Part shown: piece after piece, positions 43,469 to 50,503 of the stretch | Layout: every line of letters starts with the position of its first letter | How positions within the stretch are numbered: the stretch's first letter is position 1 | NCBI RefSeq assembly: GCF_028290105.1 | Contig: NZ_JAQGKL010000016.1 | Location: 1-51,873 of the forward strand | Length of the DNA stretch: 51,873 nucleotides | DNA from: Methylobacterium sp. | GTDB lineage: Bacteria > Pseudomonadota > Alphaproteobacteria > Rhizobiales > Beijerinckiaceae | Direction of reading: 5' to 3' | Notes under the pieces: model-generated | The model's database searches: none | Seen by the model: only the letters and a program-made list of their open reading frames with translations | Told to the model about the DNA's origin: nothing | Translations under genes and position numbers: made by a program

Positions 43469-43535
43469 CAAGGATCGACGTCGCGCGAACCGGATGCTGT
43501 GCTGAACCGTTCCAGCGTCGGGAGGAGCGTGAGAC

Positions 43536-44279
43536 GTGATCGCGATCGGAACCGCCGGGTGGAACGTCCCGAAGGCCCATGCCGTGGCGTTTCCAGTCCA
43601 GGGTAGCCACCTCGAGCGCTACGCCCAGCGCCTCGACGTGGCGGAGATCAACACGTCGTTCTATCGCTCGCATCGCTTGGCGACCTACGAGCGCTGGGCC
43701 GCGGCGGTGCCCGGGCAATTCCGGTTCGCCGTGAAGGTGCCGCGCACGATCACGCACGAGCGGCGCCTCGTGGACGCCGAGGCGCCCCTTCGCCAGTTCC
43801 TGGAAGAGGTGGCGGGCCTCGGCCGAAAGCTCGGCCCCCTGCTGCTTCAGCTGCCGCCGAGCCTTCGCTTCGACGAACGGACGAGCCGGGCATTCTTGAA
43901 TGCGTTCCGGCAGGCCCATGGCGGCGACATCGTCTGCGAGCCCCGGCACGCGAGCTGGCTCGACCCGGCCGTCGACGCGCTTCTGGTAGACCTGCGGATC
44001 GCACGGGTGGCGGCCGATCCGGCCCCGGTCCCCGGCGCCCAGGAACCGGGTGGCTGGCGCGAACTGCACTATTACCGGCTGCACGGCTCGCCCAAGATCT
44101 ATTACTCGGCCTACCCGGCGAGCGTGCTCGACGCGACCGCGGACCGGCTGGCAAAGGACGCGTCGGACAGGCGTCCGAGCTGGTGCATCTTCGACAACAC
44201 CGCGGCCTTTGCCGCTGCCGGCGACGCGCTCGCGACGCTGGAGCGCGTCCGGCATCTCGTGTCGCGCGACGGAGGCTGA
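43536..44279 (+). CDS. DUF72 family protein (YecE-like)
   Basis: This encodes 247 residues from GTG 43536 with GGAGG upstream. TIM-barrel-like DUF72 hallmarks are present: IGTAGWNVPK, YAQRLDVAEINTSFYR, FAVKVPRTITH, LGPLLLQLPPSLRFD and YYRLHGSPKIYYSAY. The family is widespread and unassigned. It starts 67 bases after the interrupted FAH gene. Confidence 0.9.
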   Translation: MIAIGTAGWNVPKAHAVAFPVQGSHLERYAQRLDVAEINTSFYRSHRLATYERWAAAVPGQFRFAVKVPRTITHERRLVDAEAPLRQFLEEVAGLGRKLGPLLLQLPPSLRFDERTSRAFLNAFRQAHGGDIVCEPRHASWLDPAVDALLVDLRIARVAADPAPVPGAQEPGGWRELHYYRLHGSPKIYYSAYPASVLDATADRLAKDASDRRPSWCIFDNTAAFAAAGDALATLERVRHLVSRDGG

Positions 44280-44337
44280 CGCGCCGCCGGCGAGCCGGCG
44301 ACGCAAGCATCTGGAGCGATCCCGAACCGCTCCGGTC

Positions 44338-44562
44338 TCAGGAGGGCTGCTCCTCGCTGACGTGTTCTTCCTCCTCGGTGAGCTCCGGCTTTTCGTCGGT
44401 ATCGTCGCCGACGAGTTCATCGAGCTCGTCGATGAGATCGTTCACCTGATCCTCGCTGGCGAGGATGCGGAAGATCTCCCCATCCACGCACTCGAAGGTC
44501 AGCCGATAGCCGCCCTCCGTCTCGTCGGTGAGGACACGGGCCAGCTTCTTTGTCGCGATCAT
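44338..44562 (-). CDS. small acidic conserved hypothetical protein
   Basis: This encodes 74 residues from ATG 44562. A beta pattern (GGYRLTFECVDGEIFRILAS) is followed by a very acidic helix and tail (LIDELDELVGDDTDE, LTEEEEHVSEE). There is no export signal. It is the most downstream member of a run of small minus-strand genes. Function unknown. Confidence 0.65.
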   Translation of the reverse strand: MIATKKLARVLTDETEGGYRLTFECVDGEIFRILASEDQVNDLIDELDELVGDDTDEKPELTEEEEHVSEEQPS

Positions 44563-44629
44563 GCGGTTTCCGGATTTTTGCCAAGAGTCTTGCAAGGAAC
44601 AACCCCGTCGACGCGCCCGTCGGCGCGGT

Positions 44630-44980
44630 TCAGATCAGGTCGGAAAAGACGCGGTCGGACCAGACCAGGGGCGCCGCCCGATGCGGAGGAGCCGGCTGGG
44701 GCGCGGCGCGCGCAGGCCGTACGCCGCGCGGACCGGGCGTGGACTTCGTCTGCCGCTTGGGCTTCTGCGGGCCCCCGACCGCGTCGTGCTCGAAGAGGAG
44801 GCAGGCCCCGTCCGCGTCCGAAATCCAGCCTCGGTCCGCCCAGCCGATGAAGCGGCCGTCATAGGCGTAGACCTTGTCGTCGTGGATGTAGGCGGCGGCC
44901 TTGCCGCTCCAGAGATAGAGCGACTGCCCATCGTGGCAGAACGCCGCCTCGCCGCCGGCCCGGTCGAAGAACTCGATCAT
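44630..44980 (-). CDS. 4-fold beta-flower domain protein
   Basis: This encodes 116 residues from ATG 44980. The first 65 residues (IEFFDRAGGEAAFCHDGQSLY, then YIHDDKVYAYDGRFIGWADRGWI; quoted in parts) match small 4-fold beta-flower proteins of unknown role, with repeated aromatic-Gly strands. The C-terminal 45 residues are basic and Pro-rich (PQKPKRQTKSTPGPRG) and probably disordered. The upstream gene's stop is 7 bases away. Confidence 0.7.
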   Translation of the reverse strand: MIEFFDRAGGEAAFCHDGQSLYLWSGKAAAYIHDDKVYAYDGRFIGWADRGWISDADGACLLFEHDAVGGPQKPKRQTKSTPGPRGVRPARAAPQPAPPHRAAPLVWSDRVFSDLI

Positions 44981-44987
44981 GGACGGC

Positions 44988-45338
44988 TCATGCCCCGATC
45001 TCGCTGTTGTGGAGGGCACGCAGATCGACGTAGCTCATGGTCTTGCTGCTCCAGGTCGGCCCGTCGCAATCGTGGAGTCTCTTGGGCAGGGGCTTGTGCT
45101 TGTCGCCCTGGTAGAACCCCATGATGACGGTCTGACCGTCGGAATCGTCCCGCTCGATCCGGTAGGCGGGCTGTCCACCGGCTCCGAGGCGGCTGAGCCG
45201 CACGCGCAGGGTCGGATTGCGCGCCTGATCGGGGACCATGTTGAGGTAGACGCCCTTCAGATATTCCAGGCGTTCGGCTCTGCGGCCCGCGATATCGGCG
45301 ATGGAGACGTTCTCGACGAGCATGTTGGTCTTGGTCAT
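44988..45338 (-). CDS. hypothetical protein
   Basis: This encodes 116 residues starting MTKTNMLVENVSIADIAGRR. It is mixed charge with beta-prone segments (LRVRLSRLGAGGQPAYRIER, QTVIMGFYQGDKHKPLPKR). No family is recognised. It lies 7 bases before the beta-flower gene on the same strand, so the two are likely co-transcribed. Confidence 0.6.
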   Translation of the reverse strand: MTKTNMLVENVSIADIAGRRAERLEYLKGVYLNMVPDQARNPTLRVRLSRLGAGGQPAYRIERDDSDGQTVIMGFYQGDKHKPLPKRLHDCDGPTWSSKTMSYVDLRALHNSEIGA

Positions 45339-45416
45339 GGGGTTTTTCGCTTTCTGTGGTGTGTGGTGCCGACGCGTTCGGGCGTCGGCGATGACGGGCG
45401 CCGTCCTGCGGCCGCT

Positions 45417-46232
45417 TCAGGCGATGGCCGGGGCTTCTTCGGTGGTAACCAGGAACTTCGTCAGGGTGTTCGCCCCGAAGGTCAGGGTGAGCGGCACGTC
45501 GGCGGCGTCCCGGCCGTAGGCGATCAGGATGCGGCCGATCCGCGACGCGTTGTTGCGCGGATCGAACGTGTGCCAGCGGCCATCGAGATACACCTCCATC
45601 CAGGCCGCGAAGTCGCCTGGCGCGTGCGGCAGCGGAAGGCCGATGTCGCTCACGTAGCCGTTGCAGTAGCGGGTCGGGATGTTGAGACACCGGCAGAACG
45701 CGATGGCGAGGTGCGCGTAGTCGCGGCAGACGCCGCGCTGCTCCTCGAACACCTCGAACGCGGTCCGCGTGGCGCGCGCATGCTCGTAGCCGAAGGTGAT
45801 GCGATCATGCACGTAGTCGCAGATCGCCTGGACCCGGCTCCAGCCAGGGGATAAGTGCCCGAACAGGTCCCACGCGATCTGCGAGAGCCGGTCGGTCTCG
45901 CAGTAGCGGCTCCCCAGCAGGAAGAGGATGCTGTCCGTGGGCAGCTGGGCGATGGGCGTCTCCGCGGCCTCGGGCACCGGACGGTCGCCCTTGCCCGCGT
46001 CGCGCACGACCGTCTCGGTCTTCAGCGTGAACAGCCCCGCCGGCGCGGTCATGCGCTGGCACCAGTTCCCGAAGGTATCGCGATACCCTTCCAGCGGCAC
46101 GGAGGGGCTGGTGATGAGGTGGTCCGGCCGCTCCAGATCCGAGACCCGCGACGCATGAACGTTGAGCGTCGCGATGACGGGCGTGGGCTGGGCAAACGTG
46201 TAGGTCATCTCGCAGCCGACAAGGATGCGCAT
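45417..46232 (-). CDS. transglutaminase-like cysteine protease family protein
   Basis: This encodes 271 residues from ATG 46232. An N-terminal beta domain (about 1-130) precedes the transglutaminase core with the catalytic triad C169 (EQRGVCRDYAHLAIAFCR), H221 and D224 (GRWHTFDPRNN). There is no signal peptide, so it is probably cytoplasmic. Related genes occur with alpha-E/circularly permuted ATP-grasp genes in many genomes, but none is here. Upstream and downstream genes are small conserved proteins on the same strand. Confidence 0.92.
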   Translation of the reverse strand: MRILVGCEMTYTFAQPTPVIATLNVHASRVSDLERPDHLITSPSVPLEGYRDTFGNWCQRMTAPAGLFTLKTETVVRDAGKGDRPVPEAAETPIAQLPTDSILFLLGSRYCETDRLSQIAWDLFGHLSPGWSRVQAICDYVHDRITFGYEHARATRTAFEVFEEQRGVCRDYAHLAIAFCRCLNIPTRYCNGYVSDIGLPLPHAPGDFAAWMEVYLDGRWHTFDPRNNASRIGRILIAYGRDAADVPLTLTFGANTLTKFLVTTEEAPAIA

Positions 46233-46308
46233 GGGCTCTCTCCTGGAATGTCGCCACGCCTTTCCGCGCGACCCGACCGCAATCGTCGATGGAAAAATCG
46301 GGTGCGTG

Positions 46309-46572
46309 TCAGTGCAACGTCGGCGGGGGCTCCAGGAACGCGCGCATGCCGCCCCCCTCCTCCACGGCATCGGCGAAGGCGTCGAGCGCGTCCTCGTCGG
46401 AGGCGAAGGTATCGCGCCAGACCGTCGACCAGCCCGCCTGATCGATGACTTCCAGCGTCCAGGGATCCTGCGAGCCGGCGAAGCGATAGACGTTGACCGT
46501 CACCGTGACGCCGTCCTGGGTCGCCCGGCCGGTCAGATCCGAGAATTCCATATTCGGCTTCTCGTCGGCCAT
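46309..46572 (-). CDS. small conserved hypothetical protein
   Basis: This encodes 87 residues starting MADEKPNMEFSDLTGRATQDG. It has a beta pattern (VTVTVNVYRFAGSQDPWTLEVID, in part) and an acidic helix (DEDALDAFADAVEEGG). The length and layout resemble small proteins with a four-stranded sheet and helix. It lies 76 bases upstream of the transglutaminase gene. Function unknown. Confidence 0.65.
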   Translation of the reverse strand: MADEKPNMEFSDLTGRATQDGVTVTVNVYRFAGSQDPWTLEVIDQAGWSTVWRDTFASDEDALDAFADAVEEGGGMRAFLEPPPTLH

Positions 46573-46973
46573 GGGTGTCCCTCTCGTGCTGCGAGTTCAC
46601 CGCAAGGACCCGGATGTGTCCCTATCTCATGAGCCGAATTTCTACGTCCTAGCAGATTTTCCAATCAAAAGGCACAGAAAAACATCAATGAAACGCCCGT
46701 AGAATGAGGCGTTCGTTTTTAAAGAACAAATCTCGGCCGTCTCTCGGCGCCTCCAATAATACCGCTCGTCCTTCAAGAACTTGTCTTGGTCGGGCAAGCA
46801 ATACGGATTTCCGCCCGTCGTCTCCGAACGCCGCGCGGCGTGCGTGCCGACCGGCTCGACCGGCAACCGAAGGACCTGCAGCGTCCGGCGCGAATCTGCC
46901 TCGCGCCGAAGGCCGGATGCGCCCGATGGTCCGATGACGGATCAGGCGCACCGGAGAGTCGCGTCCCGGCGGG
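46573..46973. other. intergenic region with an AT-rich stretch and a weak terminator-like hairpin
   Basis: These 401 bases separate the small-gene cluster from fmdA. AACGCC (46692-46697) pairs with GGCGTT (46708-46713), followed by CGTTTTT on the plus strand. Bases 46640-46760 are AT-rich for this genome. A minus-strand frame of 74 codons (46642-46866) crosses it but has no ribosome binding site and no recognisable product. Confidence 0.4.
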
Positions 46974-47942
46974 TCAACGGCCCGGCGTGAGCAACGCGCT
47001 ATTGGGCAACGCGCTCTTGGGCATCAGCATGTGCACGCCCTTGTTGCCGTCCACCGTCTGGGTGATGCGCAGGTTGCCCGCGAGCGAGCACAGCATGTAG
47101 GCTTGGTTGCGCGTCAGGCTCGTGCGGGCGCAGACGTGGCGCACCATTTCGCGCACCGCCTGGCGCATGGCCTCGTCGAGGCTCTCGTGCAGGCCGATCG
47201 ACATCAGGTCCGTGGGCGTCTCGGCGAAGGGCCAGGTGAAGCCGAGGTCCTTGCGCACGGTGAGGCGGAACGTGCCCGTCAGCCCGGTCTCCAGGGCGGT
47301 GATGCAGACCTCGCCGTCGCCCTGCACCCCGTGGCCGTCGCCCGCGTAAAAACCGGCGCCGGCATTGTAGACCGGCAGGTAGAGGGTGGTGCCGACCTTG
47401 AGTTCCTTGTTGTCCATGTTGCCGCCGAACCCCCGCGGGACCGGGGTGCCGACGCGGCCCCAGGCGGCGGGCGGGGCCGTGCCCATGATGCCGAAGAACG
47501 GGTCGAGGGGAAGTTCCGTGCCCCAGGGCAGCACCGCGACGCCCCGCGCCACGTCGATGTCCGGGTGGATGGTCTCGTAATCCGTGAACTCGTCCGGCAG
47601 CGTGCCGAGCAGCGGCAGGATCGCCACGAAGCCCCAATCCATGCGGAACTTCAGGTCGAGGATGTCGACCTGCAGCACGTCGCCGGGCTCGGCCCCGCGC
47701 ACGTGGACCGGCCCCGTGACGAAGTGGGGGCCGGGGCCCTGCGCCAGCGTGTCGAGGGCGCGGCGGTAATCCTCCGGCACCCGGACCGGATCGGGATGGA
47801 GGGATTCGCGTCCGCCGGCCGGGAACGAGTGCAGCGTCACGGTATCGCCGGAGGCGATCTCCAGGACGGGAGGCAGCGCGGCGTCGAAATAGCCCAGCAC
47901 CATGCTCTCGGGGGTCGCGGGGATCTCGTGATGCGTGGACAT
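46974..47942 (-). CDS. fmdA: acetamidase/formamidase (FmdA family)
   Basis: This encodes 322 residues. Family blocks include TGPVHVRGAEPGDVLQV, GVAVLPWGTELPLDPFFG, GGNMDNKELKVGTTLYLPV and GDGHGVQGDGEVC. It hydrolyses short amides to ammonia and the acid in the cytoplasm. It starts 22 bases after urtE on the same strand and is probably the last gene of the urt operon, so the transporter likely brings in amides or urea as nitrogen sources. The C-terminus contains a small tandem repeat (KSAL, NSAL). Confidence 0.9.
   Translation of the reverse strand: MSTHHEIPATPESMVLGYFDAALPPVLEIASGDTVTLHSFPAGGRESLHPDPVRVPEDYRRALDTLAQGPGPHFVTGPVHVRGAEPGDVLQVDILDLKFRMDWGFVAILPLLGTLPDEFTDYETIHPDIDVARGVAVLPWGTELPLDPFFGIMGTAPPAAWGRVGTPVPRGFGGNMDNKELKVGTTLYLPVYNAGAGFYAGDGHGVQGDGEVCITALETGLTGTFRLTVRKDLGFTWPFAETPTDLMSIGLHESLDEAMRQAVREMVRHVCARTSLTRNQAYMLCSLAGNLRITQTVDGNKGVHMLMPKSALPNSALLTPGR
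46991..47020. repeat. 15-bp tandem duplication in the 3' end of fmdA
   Basis: Bases 46991-47005 and 47006-47020 differ at one position. The duplication is in frame and creates two SAL-type pentapeptides just before the stop. Confidence 0.75.
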
Positions 47943-47964
47943 GCGGGCTCCTTCGGGTTTCGGG

Positions 47965-48687
47965 TCAGACGGCGATGTGCCGCGAGACGGCCTCGTGGTT
48001 CAGATCCTCGGCCGAGCCCTGCTCGACCACGCTCCCGCGCGCGAGCACGACGAAGGCGTCGGCGAGGCGGATCGCGAAATCGAGGTATTGCTCGACGAGG
48101 AGCACGGTGATCCGGCCCTTCAGACCCTCGATCACCGCCTCGATGGCCGAGACGATGGACGGCTGGATACCCTCCGTCGGCTCGTCGAGGAGCAGGATGC
48201 GCGGCCGGGTCGCGAGGGCCCGGGCGATGGCGAGTTGCTGCTGCTGCCCGCCCGAGAGATTGCCGCCCGGGCGGTGCCAGAGGTCGCGCAGGGCCGGAAA
48301 CAGGGCGACGGCCTCCTCGATGGCGCCGCTGCGCTCCAGGCCATGCGCCCGGGCGGCCACGCGAAGGTTCTCGGCGACGCTGAGGTCGGCGAAGATCTCG
48401 CGGCCCTGGGGCACGATGGCGAGCCCCGAGCGGGCGCGCCGGTCCGAGGGCAGCCGGGCGATCTCGGCGCCGTCGAGGCGGATGGTCCCACGGGTCGCGG
48501 GGATCAGCCCGGTCAGGCAGCGCAGCAGCGTGGTCTTGCCCGCGCCGTTGCGGCCGAGCACCGCGAGGCAGGCGCCCGGCGTCACGCTGAAGCCGACGTT
48601 CCGCAGCACCTGGGCGCTGCCGTAATGCTGGTCGAGGCCCGAGACGTCGAGGGCTGCCGGGGGGTGGATCGCGGAGGGGCTGCTCAT
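47965..48687 (-). CDS. urtE: urea/amide ABC transporter ATP-binding protein UrtE
   Basis: This encodes 240 residues. It has Walker A (GRNGAGKTT), the signature LSGGQQQQLAIARAL and Walker B (ILLLDEPTEGIQ), typical of LivF/UrtE-type subunits. An N-terminal DQHYGSAQVL element is typical of UrtE. Its ATG overlaps the urtD stop. With UrtD it powers a branched-chain-type ABC importer. Confidence 0.92.
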   Translation of the reverse strand: MSSPSAIHPPAALDVSGLDQHYGSAQVLRNVGFSVTPGACLAVLGRNGAGKTTLLRCLTGLIPATRGTIRLDGAEIARLPSDRRARSGLAIVPQGREIFADLSVAENLRVAARAHGLERSGAIEEAVALFPALRDLWHRPGGNLSGGQQQQLAIARALATRPRILLLDEPTEGIQPSIVSAIEAVIEGLKGRITVLLVEQYLDFAIRLADAFVVLARGSVVEQGSAEDLNHEAVSRHIAV

Positions 48688-49394
48688 CGGCCGAGGAACA
48701 CCTCGATCACGCGGGCATCGGCCCGGGCGCCCGTCATCGAGCCTTCGAACAGGGTGCGGCCCTCGTGCAGCACGGTGACCCGGTCCGCCACCGCCTCGAC
48801 GAAGGCCATGTCGTGCTCGATCACCAGGATGGCGCGGTCGGGCCGGCGCAGCGCCCCGATCAGGTCGGCGGTGCTGGCGGTCTCGGCATCCGACAGGCCC
48901 GCCACCGGCTCGTCGAGGAGGATGAGGCGGGGCTCGGAGGCCAGCACCATGCCGATCTCCAGCCACTGCTTCTCCCCATGCGCCAGCGCGCCGGCGAGGG
49001 TGTCCGCCCGGGCTTCCAGGCCGGTCTCGGACAGGGTGGAGGCGAGGCGGGCCGGCCGCGTGCGCGCCGGGCATTCGGGGCCGCAGCCGATGGCGAGGTT
49101 TTCGCGGACCGTGAGGGCGGGAAAGACGCTCGGCTTCTGGAACTTGCGCCGCACCCCGGCCCGGGCGATCTCCGCCTCCGAACAGGCCGTCAGGTCGTAC
49201 GTGTCGCCGAGAAGGATGCGCCCGGAGCGCGGCCGGGTGATCCCCGTGATGGCGTCGAGGAGGGTGGTCTTGCCGGCGCCGTTCGGGCCGATCACCGCGC
49301 GCACCTCGCCGGAATCGACGGCGAGCGACAGGGCGTCGAGGGCCCGAAAGGCGCCGAAGACGACATGGAGGTTGTCGATCACGAGCGCGCTCAT
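48684..49394 (-). CDS. urtD: urea/amide ABC transporter ATP-binding protein UrtD
   Basis: This encodes 236 residues. Walker A is GPNGAGKTT, the signature region is LAHGEKQWLEIGM (the usual LivG/UrtD variant) and Walker B is LILLDEPVAGLS. The opening LHVVFGAFRALDALSL and the RRKFQKPSVFPALTV block are characteristic of UrtD. Both ends are coupled by four-base overlaps to urtC and urtE. Confidence 0.92.
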   Translation of the reverse strand: MSALVIDNLHVVFGAFRALDALSLAVDSGEVRAVIGPNGAGKTTLLDAITGITRPRSGRILLGDTYDLTACSEAEIARAGVRRKFQKPSVFPALTVRENLAIGCGPECPARTRPARLASTLSETGLEARADTLAGALAHGEKQWLEIGMVLASEPRLILLDEPVAGLSDAETASTADLIGALRRPDRAILVIEHDMAFVEAVADRVTVLHEGRTLFEGSMTGARADARVIEVFLGR

Positions 49395-50503
49395 GCCAGC
49401 GGTCCGCCTCGGCGCAGCCAAGTCGGCGTCCAGCGCAGGGCCGCGAGGTCGAGGAGACCATTGGGCAGGCCCAGCACCACCACGAGGACGAGGCCGGACA
49501 GGATGAAGGGCCAGGCCTCGGGCATCGCCGCGCTCAGCCAGAACTTCAGGGCGTTGACCGCCACGGCCCCGATCACCGCGCCGCCGAGCCGGCCCATTCC
49601 GCCGATGGCGACCCAGACCGCGATCTCGATGGAGAGATCGGGGCTGAGGATGCGCGGATTGATGATGCCGACCTGGGGCACGTAGAGGACACCCGCCAAT
49701 GCGGCGATCATGGCCGAGAGGCACCAGATCCCGAGCTTCAGGCGGGTGGTGCCGTAGCCGAGGGTGCGCAGGCGCGCCTCGTCGTCCCGGCAGGCGAGCA
49801 TCCGGCGGCCGACCGGGCTCGCCACCAGCGCCCGCGCGCCGACGAGCACGCCGGCCAGGACGCCGAGGGTGGTCACGGCGAGGCCGGTGACGACGCCCGG
49901 CGCCCCCATGGGCCAGCCGAACAGGAGGGCAAAGCCCGTCATGCCGTTGTTGCCGCCGAGCCCGGTGTCGTTGCGAAACATCAGCAGCATGGCGACGTAG
50001 ACCAGGGCCTGACTGATGATCGAGAAGTAGACCCCGTTCACCCGCGAGCGGAACGAGGCGAGACCGAACAGGAAAGCGACGCCCGCCGCCAGCGCCAGGG
50101 CGAGGGCCAGTGCGTAGGGCGCGCTGGTCAGGCCGGTCCAGTAGGCCGGCAGGCTCTTCCAGCCCATGAACTGCATCAGGTCCGGCGCGACGCCCGTGAG
50201 CGCGTAGCCATGCGCCAGGAGATGCATGGCGCAGACATAGCCGCCGATGGCGAAGAACAACCCGTGCCCGAGGCTGAGGATTCCGAGATAGCCCCAGACG
50301 AGGTCGAGGGAGACGGCCAGGATCGCGAAGGCCGCGAGTTGCCCCACCATGTTGATGAGATAGGGGGCCGGCTGCAGAGCCAGGAGGCCGAGGGCGGTCG
50401 CCGCGATGAGGGCGATGAGGCCCGTTAGAAGCGGATCACGCCCCAGCGTCGGACCGATCCGCCGGAGGGGTGCGCGGTGCGGACGATCCAAGGCGCCGCT
50501 CAT
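49391..50503 (-). CDS. urtC: urea/amide ABC transporter permease UrtC
   Basis: This encodes 370 residues with about nine to ten membrane helices. It carries the LivM-type blocks VWGYLGILSLGHGLFFAIGGY, FRNDTGLGGNNGMTG and VPQVGIINPRILSPDLSIE. The large loop with FMGWKSLPAYW is typical of UrtC. It overlaps urtB and urtD by four bases at each end. Confidence 0.93.
   Translation of the reverse strand: MSGALDRPHRAPLRRIGPTLGRDPLLTGLIALIAATALGLLALQPAPYLINMVGQLAAFAILAVSLDLVWGYLGILSLGHGLFFAIGGYVCAMHLLAHGYALTGVAPDLMQFMGWKSLPAYWTGLTSAPYALALALALAAGVAFLFGLASFRSRVNGVYFSIISQALVYVAMLLMFRNDTGLGGNNGMTGFALLFGWPMGAPGVVTGLAVTTLGVLAGVLVGARALVASPVGRRMLACRDDEARLRTLGYGTTRLKLGIWCLSAMIAALAGVLYVPQVGIINPRILSPDLSIEIAVWVAIGGMGRLGGAVIGAVAVNALKFWLSAAMPEAWPFILSGLVLVVVLGLPNGLLDLAALRWTPTWLRRGGPLA

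Noticed and set aside
46642..46866. 74-codon minus-strand frame in the gap before the small-gene cluster
   Set aside because: Its peptide (DERYYWRRRETAEICSLK) looks less artificial than most shadows, but there is no ribosome binding site, no recognised family and the DNA is atypically AT-rich. Left as non-coding, with doubt.
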